Positions 1 to 6,875 of a DNA stretch of 64,000 nucleotides are shown here, in pieces; the first letter of the stretch is position 1; every line of letters begins with the position of its first letter. Source of the stretch: Bacteroidales bacterium (GTDB taxonomy: Bacteria; Bacteroidota; Bacteroidia; Bacteroidales; Tenuifilaceae); NCBI GenBank assembly GCA_020636845.1, contig JACJXD010000001.1, positions 496,001 to 560,000 of the forward strand. The letters run 5' to 3'. Position numbers and translations under genes: made by a program. The notes under the pieces are model-generated. The model was not told the origin of the DNA, did no database searches, and was given only the letters and a program-made list of their open reading frames with translations.

Positions 1-1
1 G

Positions 2-91
2 AAGACCGGAAAATTAAAACTTTCCCGTAAGGCACTTCTTCCAAAACCGGAGTCAAAAAACCAGAAACCAGAATCAAAGGATAAGCAATAG
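2..91 (+). CDS. pnp: Polyribonucleotide nucleotidyltransferase, 3' end only (partial)
   Basis: An open frame enters from the left edge and ends at TAG 89-91. Its residues read KTGKLKLSRKALLPKPES followed by a lysine/glutamine-rich tail. This matches the end of the S1 domain and the short charged tail of Bacteroidota PNPase, the phosphorolytic 3'-5' exoribonuclease of mRNA turnover. Only about 29 residues are present, so the identification rests on the GK-LKLSRKALLP block. A hairpin terminator follows 20 bases later, consistent with the end of a transcription unit. Another S1-domain protein is possible. Confidence 0.6.
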   Translation, partial: KTGKLKLSRKALLPKPESKNQKPESKDKQ

Positions 92-110
92 TTATCCCTT
101 TCACAAAATT

Positions 111-137
111 AATCCCCTGTTTTTCAGGGGATTTTTT
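111..137 (+). terminator. Rho-independent terminator after pnp
   Basis: A perfect 9-bp stem, AATCCCCTG (111-119) with CAGGGGATT (125-133), closes a T5 loop and runs into a T tract. It separates the pnp end from the downstream peptidase gene. Confidence 0.85.
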
Positions 138-203
138 GTGCATATACACCATATAACTACCCTAAAAACAAATGCAAATAGTTACATTTTTTGAAAATTA
201 TTG

Positions 204-211
204 TATTTTTG
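204..211 (+). promoter_or_regulatory. Bacteroidota -7 element for the prolyl oligopeptidase gene
   Basis: TATTTTTG fits TAnnTTTG exactly and lies 25 bases before the ATG at 237. No clear TTTG sits at the ideal -33 position. The element overlaps the longer in-frame TTG start at 201, so translation must begin downstream, which supports the ATG at 237. Confidence 0.5.
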
Positions 212-236
212 TTTCTATCATAAAAATAATATACCT

Positions 237-2348
237 ATGAAAAGGTTTGTTTACCTAATGTTTATTGCATTCAGCATGATTTTGTTCTCATGTCAAAATA
301 ATAGGATACAATACCCTAAAACCAAAAAAGTTGATGTAACCGACAACTATTTCGGCGTTAAGGTGGATGATCCATACCGCTGGTTAGAGGACGACCAATC
401 GCCAGAGGTTGCCGAATGGGTTAAAAGTGAAAATGATTTAACCAATAGTTATCTAGAAAAAATCCCATTCAGAGATAAAATTAGAGACCGTATTACTCAA
501 ATATGGAATTACACCTCAATGGGAACGCCTTTTAAAGAAGGCGGTAACTATTACTTTTTCCGTAAGGACGGGCTACAAAATCAAAGCGTGCTTTACACCA
601 TGAAAAACCTTTCCGATGAACCTAAGGTTTTACTCGATCCCAACACATTCAGCACCGATGGAACAGTAGCACTTTCAACCGTTAGCCCATCAAGAGACGG
701 GAAATATTTTGCATACGCAATAAGCGATGGAGGTTCCGATTGGCAAAAAATAAAAATCATTAACCTTTCTACTGGAAAAGAGTTAAGCGAAGAAATTAAA
801 TGGGTTAAATTTTCATCGATTGCATGGTTCAAGGACGGCTTTTATTACAGCCGTTACGATGAGCCAACAAAAGGTTCGGAATTGACCAATATTAATCAAT
901 ATCAAAAAATATTTTATCACAAAGCAGGCACCGACCCAGTAACCGATGTACTCGTTTTTTCGAATAAGCAGTATCCCAACCGAACATATACCGCTCAAAC
1001 TACCGACGATGAAAAATACCTGTTGGTTTACGAAAGCGAATCTACTTACGGTAATTCTCTATACATAAAGAACTTAACAAATAATAAAATTGAATTTTCG
1101 AAACTAACAACAAGCTTCGATTTCGAATATAACGTCATTGGTAATGTAAACGACGACCTATACGTTCTAACCAACTACAAATCGCCAAAGTACAAGTTGA
1201 TTAAAATTAACATAAACAGCATGGACATTGGCAATTGGAAAGATATTTTACCCGAACGTAAGGATGTTTTAAATAATTGCCAACTCATAGGTGGAAAAAT
1301 TATTGCAAACTACACTGTTGATGCCAAAAGTAAGGTTGAAGTTTACAACCTGAATGGTGATAAAATAGACGAAATTGCGTTGCCAACATTGGGTACCGTT
1401 TCGGGATTCAGCGGTTCTTTTAACGATCCTGAAGCATTTTATAACTTTACTTCGTTTACGTTTCCTTCGGTAATTTACCGTTACGATGCAAATAGCAATA
1501 AATCCGAAGAATTCTTTAAACCCCAACTAGATTTCGACTTTAACAACTACGAAACCAAACAAGTATTTTATACCAGCAAGGACGGGACCATCGTTCCAAT
1601 GTTTATTGTTTACAAAAAGGGAACTAAACTTAACGGTAAAAACCCAACTCTGCTTTACGGTTATGGCGGATTTAATATTAGCATGTTGCCATACTTTAGC
1701 ACTTCACGTATGTTTTGGCTTGAGAATGGAGGCGTTTTTGCGCTAGCTAATATTCGTGGAGGAGGCGAATATGGGGAAAACTGGTATCGCTCAGGAACAA
1801 AACTTAACAAGCAAAACGTTTTCGACGACTTTATTTCTGCTGCAGAATATTTAATTAAAGAAAAATACACTTCACCCGATAAACTTGCCATACAAGGAGG
1901 CTCAAACGGTGGATTACTTATTGGAGCCGTGATAAATCAACGTCCGGATCTTTTCAAGGTAGCCATTCCCCAAGTGGGCGTAATGGACATGCTCCGCTTC
2001 CATAAGTTCACCATCGGGTGGGCTTGGGTTAACGATTATGGTTCGAGCGAGGATTCCATTCAGTTTGTAAATCTTTATCACTACTCTCCGCTTCACAACA
2101 TTAAATCGAATACCCGTTACCCAGCAATACTAGTAACAACAGCCGATCACGACGACAGGGTTGTTCCCGCACATTCGTTCAAGTATATCGCAACTATGCA
2201 GGAAAAGAATCCTCGGTCTCAAAATCCCGCATTAATTCGTATTCAAACACGCGCAGGACACGGAGCCGGGATGCCAACAACAATTCAAATTGATGAGTAC
2301 ACCGATATATACGCTTTTATTATGTATAATATGGGAATAACATACTAA
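237..2348 (+). CDS. Prolyl oligopeptidase family (S9A) serine peptidase, lipoprotein
   Basis: This is a 703-residue S9A peptidase that cleaves short proline-containing peptides. The family has an N-terminal seven-bladed propeller and a C-terminal alpha/beta hydrolase domain. The catalytic triad is visible: Ser556 in GGSNGG, an Asp in DHDDRV (about 637-642) and His675 in AGHGAG, with nearly the same spacing as pig prolyl oligopeptidase (554/641/680). The ATG at 237 gives a lipoprotein signal with lipobox LFSC (Cys19), so the enzyme is probably anchored in the periplasm or outer membrane. A longer TTG start at 201 is rejected because a -7 element overlaps it. The gene is monocistronic, with a promoter before it and a hairpin after it. 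Confidence 0.93.
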   Translation: MKRFVYLMFIAFSMILFSCQNNRIQYPKTKKVDVTDNYFGVKVDDPYRWLEDDQSPEVAEWVKSENDLTNSYLEKIPFRDKIRDRITQIWNYTSMGTPFKEGGNYYFFRKDGLQNQSVLYTMKNLSDEPKVLLDPNTFSTDGTVALSTVSPSRDGKYFAYAISDGGSDWQKIKIINLSTGKELSEEIKWVKFSSIAWFKDGFYYSRYDEPTKGSELTNINQYQKIFYHKAGTDPVTDVLVFSNKQYPNRTYTAQTTDDEKYLLVYESESTYGNSLYIKNLTNNKIEFSKLTTSFDFEYNVIGNVNDDLYVLTNYKSPKYKLIKININSMDIGNWKDILPERKDVLNNCQLIGGKIIANYTVDAKSKVEVYNLNGDKIDEIALPTLGTVSGFSGSFNDPEAFYNFTSFTFPSVIYRYDANSNKSEEFFKPQLDFDFNNYETKQVFYTSKDGTIVPMFIVYKKGTKLNGKNPTLLYGYGGFNISMLPYFSTSRMFWLENGGVFALANIRGGGEYGENWYRSGTKLNKQNVFDDFISAAEYLIKEKYTSPDKLAIQGGSNGGLLIGAVINQRPDLFKVAIPQVGVMDMLRFHKFTIGWAWVNDYGSSEDSIQFVNLYHYSPLHNIKSNTRYPAILVTTADHDDRVVPAHSFKYIATMQEKNPRSQNPALIRIQTRAGHGAGMPTTIQIDEYTDIYAFIMYNMGITY

Positions 2349-2372
2349 ATACTTCAGATTTAAATTCTTTTG

Positions 2373-2397
2373 AAAAAGGTGCTTAAAGCACCTTTTT
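2373..2397 (+). terminator. Rho-independent terminator after the peptidase gene
   Basis: AAAAAGGTGC (2373-2382) pairs with GCACCTTTTT (2388-2397) around a five-base loop. The stem ends in a T run, and the A run on the other side could allow function on both strands. Confidence 0.85.
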
Positions 2398-2425
2398 CTA
2401 TGTCAACGGCTGTTAATAACTTAAC

Positions 2426-2456
2426 TTTGCCAATAATCTCAAAAAAAGTATCTTGG
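2426..2456 (+). promoter_or_regulatory. Bacteroidota-type promoter for deoxynucleoside kinase
   Basis: TTTG at 2426-2429 is followed after exactly 19 bases by TATCTTGG (2449-2456), which matches TAnnTTTG at seven of eight positions. The kinase ATG follows at 2479. Confidence 0.6.
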
Positions 2457-2478
2457 CATTGCTTTGTAATAATCGAAT

Positions 2479-3111
2479 ATGATGCAATACCTTGTTATTG
2501 AAGGAAATATAGGCGCGGGAAAAACCACATTGGCAACAATGCTTGCCAATGAATTAAATGCAAAACTAACCCTTGAGCAATTCTCAGATAATCCCTTCTT
2601 ACCAAAATTCTATCAAAATCCAGAAAGGTATAGCTTCCCGTTGGAATTATCGTTTCTTGCCGAACGTTATCGGCAATTGAATGTAGATTTACGCTCTACA
2701 TCGCTGTTTCACAACATTACCATTGCCGATTACTTTTTTATGAAATCGCTGATTTTTGCACAAAATACGCTTACTGGCGATGAGCTTCAACTTTACAAGC
2801 AACTTTTTAATATAATCTACAGCTCTCTCCCAAAACCCGACCTCTATGTTTACCTACACCTTCCAACAGAAAAACTGCTTAAAAATATTGAAAAACGAGG
2901 AAGAGAATACGAAAAAACAATTACTGCCGATTACTTAAATTCCATTTCACTGGGTTATTTTGATTTTTTTAAACAACATCCAAACTACTCGTTTTTAGTT
3001 ATCGATACATCTAACATCGACTTTGTAGAAAACATCTCTGATTATCAAAAAATTAAAAGCGTAATATTTGACCAACAATACCCTAAAGGTGTTAACCGGG
3101 TTACTTTTTAA
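2479..3111 (+). CDS. Deoxynucleoside kinase (dAK/dGK-like)
   Basis: This 210-residue protein belongs to the deoxyadenosine/deoxyguanosine/deoxycytidine kinase family, which phosphorylates salvaged deoxynucleosides in the cytoplasm. The P-loop IEGNIGAGKTTL lies at about residues 7-18. A family-type DLYVYLHLP strand precedes a lid region with KRGREYEK (about 138-145). Length is typical for bacterial members. Two consecutive ATGs (2479, 2482) are both possible starts. The gene stands alone between a vegetative promoter and the next promoter. Which deoxynucleoside is preferred cannot be read from the sequence; Bacteroidota often carry two paralogues. Confidence 0.9.
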   Translation: MMQYLVIEGNIGAGKTTLATMLANELNAKLTLEQFSDNPFLPKFYQNPERYSFPLELSFLAERYRQLNVDLRSTSLFHNITIADYFFMKSLIFAQNTLTGDELQLYKQLFNIIYSSLPKPDLYVYLHLPTEKLLKNIEKRGREYEKTITADYLNSISLGYFDFFKQHPNYSFLVIDTSNIDFVENISDYQKIKSVIFDQQYPKGVNRVTF

Positions 3112-3162
3112 GATAAACGCGCCGTATTAAAAGTGTAATTTTTTTTTTTGATAAAAGAATAG

Positions 3163-3170
3163 TATGTTTG
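3163..3170 (+). promoter_or_regulatory. Candidate -7 element for the TPR/OmpA-like lipoprotein gene
   Basis: TATGTTTG matches TAnnTTTG exactly, 52 bases before the ATG. The nearest upstream TTTG (3147-3150) is only 12 bases away, shorter than the usual 19-20, so the -33 partner is uncertain. Confidence 0.4.
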
Positions 3171-3221
3171 TATTTGTTTTATTAATAGACTGCGAAACAA
3201 ATAACTTCTAACTAATTTAAC

Positions 3222-4928
3222 ATGAATATGAAACAGCTTAAATTTGCAATTGTAGCTATAGCCGGTTTATTAATTGCTGGTTGTGGTGGCGTTGAAAAAA
3301 TGAAAGAGTTACCTGAAGGAACAAGTTTTAAGGTAACCCCAAATCCTTTGGAAGTTCACGCCAACAAGGTAACAGCTACTATTGAAGGAACTATTCCCCC
3401 AAAGTACTTCAATAAAAAGGCCATTGTTGAAATTACCCCGGTAGTTGTTTATGAAGGAGGAGAACTTGCCCTTACTTCTAAAATACTTCAAGGCGAAGAT
3501 GTTCAGGCTAATAACCAGGTAATTAACTACGAAGCTGGTGGAACTTGGAAACAAGACATTGAATTCGATTATAAAGATGAAATGTTTAAGGCTGAACTTG
3601 AACTACGCTTTGTAATTTCGTACAAAGACAAGAAAATTCCTTTCGACGCTCCTCAAAAAATTGGAATTGGAACTATGGCAACCTACAAGTTGGTTGATAT
3701 TGACCCAAAACCAATTATGCTAAACGATAAATTTGTTCGTATTACCCCAGAAGAAAAAGAAGCTCAAATCAACTTTGTAATTCAACAATCGAACATTCGT
3801 AAATCCGAACTTACAAAGGACGAAATTAAAATGTTGAACGACTTTATTGTTGATGCTTCTCAAGCCAAGAATAAAGAAGTTAAAGAGTTAAAAATTTCTG
3901 CTTACGCTTCTCCTGATGGTCCTGAAAAATTAAACGAAAAATTATCGCAAGATCGTGGTAAGAACACCGATAAATACCTTGCTGACGTTTTCAAAAAGGC
4001 AAAAGTAAAAGATGCTAAAGAAGCAACTGTTGAAACTACCAGCGAAGACTGGGATGGCTTCCAAAAATCGGTTCAAAATTCAGATATCGAAGATAAAGAT
4101 TTAATTCTTCGTGTTCTTTCAATGTATTCCGATCCTGACGTTCGTGAAAAGGAAATCAAAAACCTTTCGAAAGTTTACAAAGTATTAGCAGAAAAAGTTC
4201 TTCCCGAACTACGTCGCTCCAAGATGATTGCTAAGGTTGACATTATTGGTTTTTCCGATGATACTTTGAAATACATGGTTGAAAATAACGCTTACGATAG
4301 TCTTAACGTAGAAGAAATGCTTCACGCTGCTTCTTTAGTTGAAGATGTAAACAAGAAAATTGAAGTTTACACAAAGGCTGGCGAAAAGTTCAACTGCCCA
4401 AGAGGTTATAACAACGCAGCTTACTACTACATTCTAAATAATGACCTTGCTTCTGCAAAAGCATCGTTAGATAAAATTCCTGCAGACCAAAACATTCCAG
4501 CAGTTAGCAATAACCGTGGTTGCATTGCACTAATGGAAGGCAACATTGAAGATGCCGAAAAATTATTTGCAGATGCTGCTAACGCAGGCAACGAAGTTAA
4601 ATATAACTTAGGTATTATTGCCATTATTAAAGGTCAATACCCTGCTGCTACCGAATATCTTGGTGGAACAGATTCCTTCAACCAAGGTTTAGCATTGTTA
4701 ATGGCTGGCAAAATTGACGCTGCAAAGAACACCTTTGCAAAGGTTGAAACTGCCAAAGCATACTACGGACGCGCTATTGTTGGTGCTCGTCTTGGAGAAG
4801 AAGCAACTGTACTAGATAATCTACGTACTGCTATAGGTAAAGACGCTTCGTTGAAAGATCGTGCTAAGAAAGATGTTGAATTCCGCAATTACGTACAAAA
4901 CGAAGCTTTTAAAGCTATTGCTGAATAA
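3222..4928 (+). CDS. Envelope lipoprotein with OmpA-like and TPR-like regions
   Basis: A 568-residue predicted lipoprotein with lipobox LIAGC (Cys21). Residues about 25-175 form a beta-rich region. Residues about 195-345 contain an OmpA-like stretch with SAYASPDG and LNEKLSQDRGKNTDKYL, resembling the peptidoglycan-binding signature though divergent. Residues about 380-560 are alanine-rich helical repeats of TPR type (NNAAYYYI, NNRGCIALMEGN, YNLGIIAIIKGQY). I recognise this as a conserved Bacteroidota envelope protein of unknown function. Its composition (many Lys/Glu/Ala, regular codons) looks like an abundant protein. It is monocistronic, with a strong hairpin behind it. A structural cell-wall-linked scaffold is an inference only. 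Confidence 0.8.
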   Translation: MNMKQLKFAIVAIAGLLIAGCGGVEKMKELPEGTSFKVTPNPLEVHANKVTATIEGTIPPKYFNKKAIVEITPVVVYEGGELALTSKILQGEDVQANNQVINYEAGGTWKQDIEFDYKDEMFKAELELRFVISYKDKKIPFDAPQKIGIGTMATYKLVDIDPKPIMLNDKFVRITPEEKEAQINFVIQQSNIRKSELTKDEIKMLNDFIVDASQAKNKEVKELKISAYASPDGPEKLNEKLSQDRGKNTDKYLADVFKKAKVKDAKEATVETTSEDWDGFQKSVQNSDIEDKDLILRVLSMYSDPDVREKEIKNLSKVYKVLAEKVLPELRRSKMIAKVDIIGFSDDTLKYMVENNAYDSLNVEEMLHAASLVEDVNKKIEVYTKAGEKFNCPRGYNNAAYYYILNNDLASAKASLDKIPADQNIPAVSNNRGCIALMEGNIEDAEKLFADAANAGNEVKYNLGIIAIIKGQYPAATEYLGGTDSFNQGLALLMAGKIDAAKNTFAKVETAKAYYGRAIVGARLGEEATVLDNLRTAIGKDASLKDRAKKDVEFRNYVQNEAFKAIAE

Positions 4929-4950
4929 TATTATTTCTGTTTTTTAATAG

Positions 4951-4980
4951 AAAGAGGCTGCAGTTGCAGCCTCTTTTTTT
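4951..4980. terminator. Bidirectional terminator between convergent genes
   Basis: AAAGAGGCTGC (4951-4961) pairs with GCAGCCTCTTT (4966-4976), followed by a T run on the plus strand. It sits between the lipoprotein gene and the minus-strand RNA methyltransferase gene and can serve both. Confidence 0.85.
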
Positions 4981-4997
4981 ATGTACAAAATAGAACT

Positions 4998-5540
4998 TTA
5001 CAGCATGCCTATTTTTGAAAAAAAATCCCAAAGAACAATACCTACTGAAACCGAAATATTAAATGAATGCTTGGTCCCAAATTGAGGTATTTCAATACAA
5101 ACATCAGAGTAATCAACAACTTCCTGAGATACACCGCGTAACTCATTCCCAAATACCAACGCATATTTTTTATTTCCTGATGGTTTAAACGACAACAGAT
5201 TCTCGGTTTGGGCTGCCTGTTCAAGCGAGACTATTATATAACCCAACTCCTTCAACTTTAAAAGAACCTGCATTGTTGTTTCTGCATACTCCCAATCTAC
5301 AGCATCTTCGGCTCCCAATGCCGTACGATGAATCTCGGGTTGAGGAGGAGTTCCTGTAATACCACATAGAAAAATTTTTTTTACCCGTAAAGCATCGGAA
5401 GTTCTAAATACCGAACCAACATTATTTAAACTCCGAATGTTATCCAAAACAACAACAATGGGCACTTTCTTAACATTCTTAAAATCATCAACGGATAACC
5501 TGTTAAGCTCCTCATTCAAAAGTTTTCTATTTTTAACCAT
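4998..5540 (-). CDS. SpoU/TrmH-family RNA 2'-O-ribose methyltransferase
   Basis: This is a 180-residue SPOUT methyltransferase using S-adenosylmethionine to methylate a ribose in tRNA or rRNA. All three SpoU motifs are present: NIRSLNNVGSVFRT (about 34-47), LVFGNELRGVS (about 127-137) and the knot-forming block IPQFGTKHSFNISVSVG (about 150-166), with the key Asn, Arg and Glu residues. A start at 5567 would add nine residues, but a perfect TAACTTTG -7 element (5555-5562) lies within those codons, so the ATG at 5540 is preferred. The extra substrate-binding domain of larger TrmH/RlmB proteins is missing, so the RNA target is unknown. Confidence 0.88.
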   Translation of the reverse strand: MVKNRKLLNEELNRLSVDDFKNVKKVPIVVVLDNIRSLNNVGSVFRTSDALRVKKIFLCGITGTPPQPEIHRTALGAEDAVDWEYAETTMQVLLKLKELGYIIVSLEQAAQTENLLSFKPSGNKKYALVFGNELRGVSQEVVDYSDVCIEIPQFGTKHSFNISVSVGIVLWDFFSKIGML

Positions 5541-5554
5541 AAACCTAATTTTTG

Positions 5555-5562
5555 CAAAGTTA
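5555..5562 (-). promoter_or_regulatory. -7 element for the SpoU methyltransferase gene
   Basis: On the minus strand this reads TAACTTTG, an exact TAnnTTTG, 15 bases upstream of the chosen ATG (5540). It implies a very short leader and decides the start codon. Confidence 0.55.
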
Positions 5563-5616
5563 CTCATTCATTTTTTTGTATTTTTAGACTGTCGAATTAA
5601 ATAAACCTGTTCCACC

Positions 5617-6804
5617 ATGAATTTACACGAATATCAATCTAAAGAAATTTTACGAAAATCGGGAACACACGTTCCTGAAGGAATTGTTGCTTTAAACGTT
5701 GATGAAGCCGTTAACGCTGCTAAAACTATAATGGAAAAAACAGGAACCGATACTGTTGCTATAAAAGCTCAGGTTCACGCAGGAGGTCGAGGTAAGGGTG
5801 GTGGCGTTAAGATTGCCAAATCTATTGAAGATGTTAAAAAGTTTGCAGAAGAAATTCTGGGAATGACATTGATTACTCCTCAAACCGGACCTCACGGAAA
5901 ATTGGTTCGAAAAGTGCTTATTGAGGAAGGAATATACCAACCGGGGCCATCGGAAATCAAAGAACTTTATGTTAGCATACTGCTAAACAGAACAATAGGA
6001 CGATACATGGTGGTTTACTCTCGGCAAGGAGGAATGGATATTGAAACCATAGCGTCTGAAACACCAAATTTGATTTTTAAGGAAGAAATCCATCCCGTTG
6101 GATTACAAGCATACCAAGCTCGAAAAATTGCTTTTAACCTAGGACTTTCGGGAAAAGCCTTTTCCCAGATGGTAAAATTTATGATGTCGCTGTACGACGC
6201 GTTTATTAAGAACGATCTGGCGCAACTCGAAATAAATCCCGTAGTAAAGACTGCCAACGACGATATTTTTGCCGCCGATGCAAAGTGTATAATCGACGAC
6301 AATGCCCTTTGCCGCCACCCCGATCTTGTAGAACTTCGTGATATTTACGAGGAAGCGCCTGCCGAAGTAGAAGCCGGCGAAAATAACCTTAACTTCGTAA
6401 AACTCGATGGAAACGTTGGCTGCATGGTAAACGGAGCAGGACTGGCTATGGCAACAATGGATATAATTAAACTATCGGGTGGCGATCCAGCTAACTTTTT
6501 GGATGTTGGTGGTAGCGCTAATGCAAAAAGCGTGGCAGCAGGATTCAGAATAATTCTTGAAGACCCTAATGTAAAAGCCATTCTTATTAACATTTTCGGA
6601 GGAATTGTTCGCTGCGACAGGGTTGCCACTGGAATTGTTGATGCCTACAATGAAATTGGAAATATTCCGGTTCCCGTAATAATCAGATTACAAGGAACTA
6701 ATGCAATGGAAGGTAAAAAAATTATTGACGAATCAGGGTTAAAAGTTTACACCGCAGTTACCTTAGAAGAGGCCGCTGCGCTCGTAAGAAAAATTGTTGA
6801 CTAG
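5617..6804 (+). CDS. sucC: Succinate-CoA ligase, ADP-forming, beta subunit
   Basis: This 395-residue protein is the ATP-grasp beta subunit of succinyl-CoA synthetase, interconverting succinyl-CoA and succinate with nucleotide phosphorylation in the TCA cycle. The N-terminus MNLHEYQSKEILRKSG, KAQVHAGGRGKGGGVK (about 51-66), the FLDVGGSA block and the C-terminal INIFGGIVRCDRVATGIV are diagnostic. Length is standard. No alpha-subunit gene (sucD) lies beside it: the next gene is convergent, behind a perfect 16-bp terminator, so sucC is a single-gene unit here and sucD must be elsewhere. The ATG at 5617 is the only sensible start. Confidence 0.96.
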   Translation: MNLHEYQSKEILRKSGTHVPEGIVALNVDEAVNAAKTIMEKTGTDTVAIKAQVHAGGRGKGGGVKIAKSIEDVKKFAEEILGMTLITPQTGPHGKLVRKVLIEEGIYQPGPSEIKELYVSILLNRTIGRYMVVYSRQGGMDIETIASETPNLIFKEEIHPVGLQAYQARKIAFNLGLSGKAFSQMVKFMMSLYDAFIKNDLAQLEINPVVKTANDDIFAADAKCIIDDNALCRHPDLVELRDIYEEAPAEVEAGENNLNFVKLDGNVGCMVNGAGLAMATMDIIKLSGGDPANFLDVGGSANAKSVAAGFRIILEDPNVKAILINIFGGIVRCDRVATGIVDAYNEIGNIPVPVIIRLQGTNAMEGKKIIDESGLKVYTAVTLEEAAALVRKIVD

Positions 6805-6818
6805 TAGTATTTCCCTAA

Positions 6819-6854
6819 ACACAAAAGCCGAAGCAATTGCTTCGGCTTTTGTGT
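6819..6854. terminator. Bidirectional terminator between sucC and the permease operon
   Basis: A perfect 16-bp stem, ACACAAAAGCCGAAGC (6819-6834) with GCTTCGGCTTTTGTGT (6839-6854), closes an AATT tetraloop. It ends both sucC (plus) and the long minus-strand export operon. Confidence 0.9.
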
Positions 6855-6875
6855 TTCTATACATATCAACTAATA

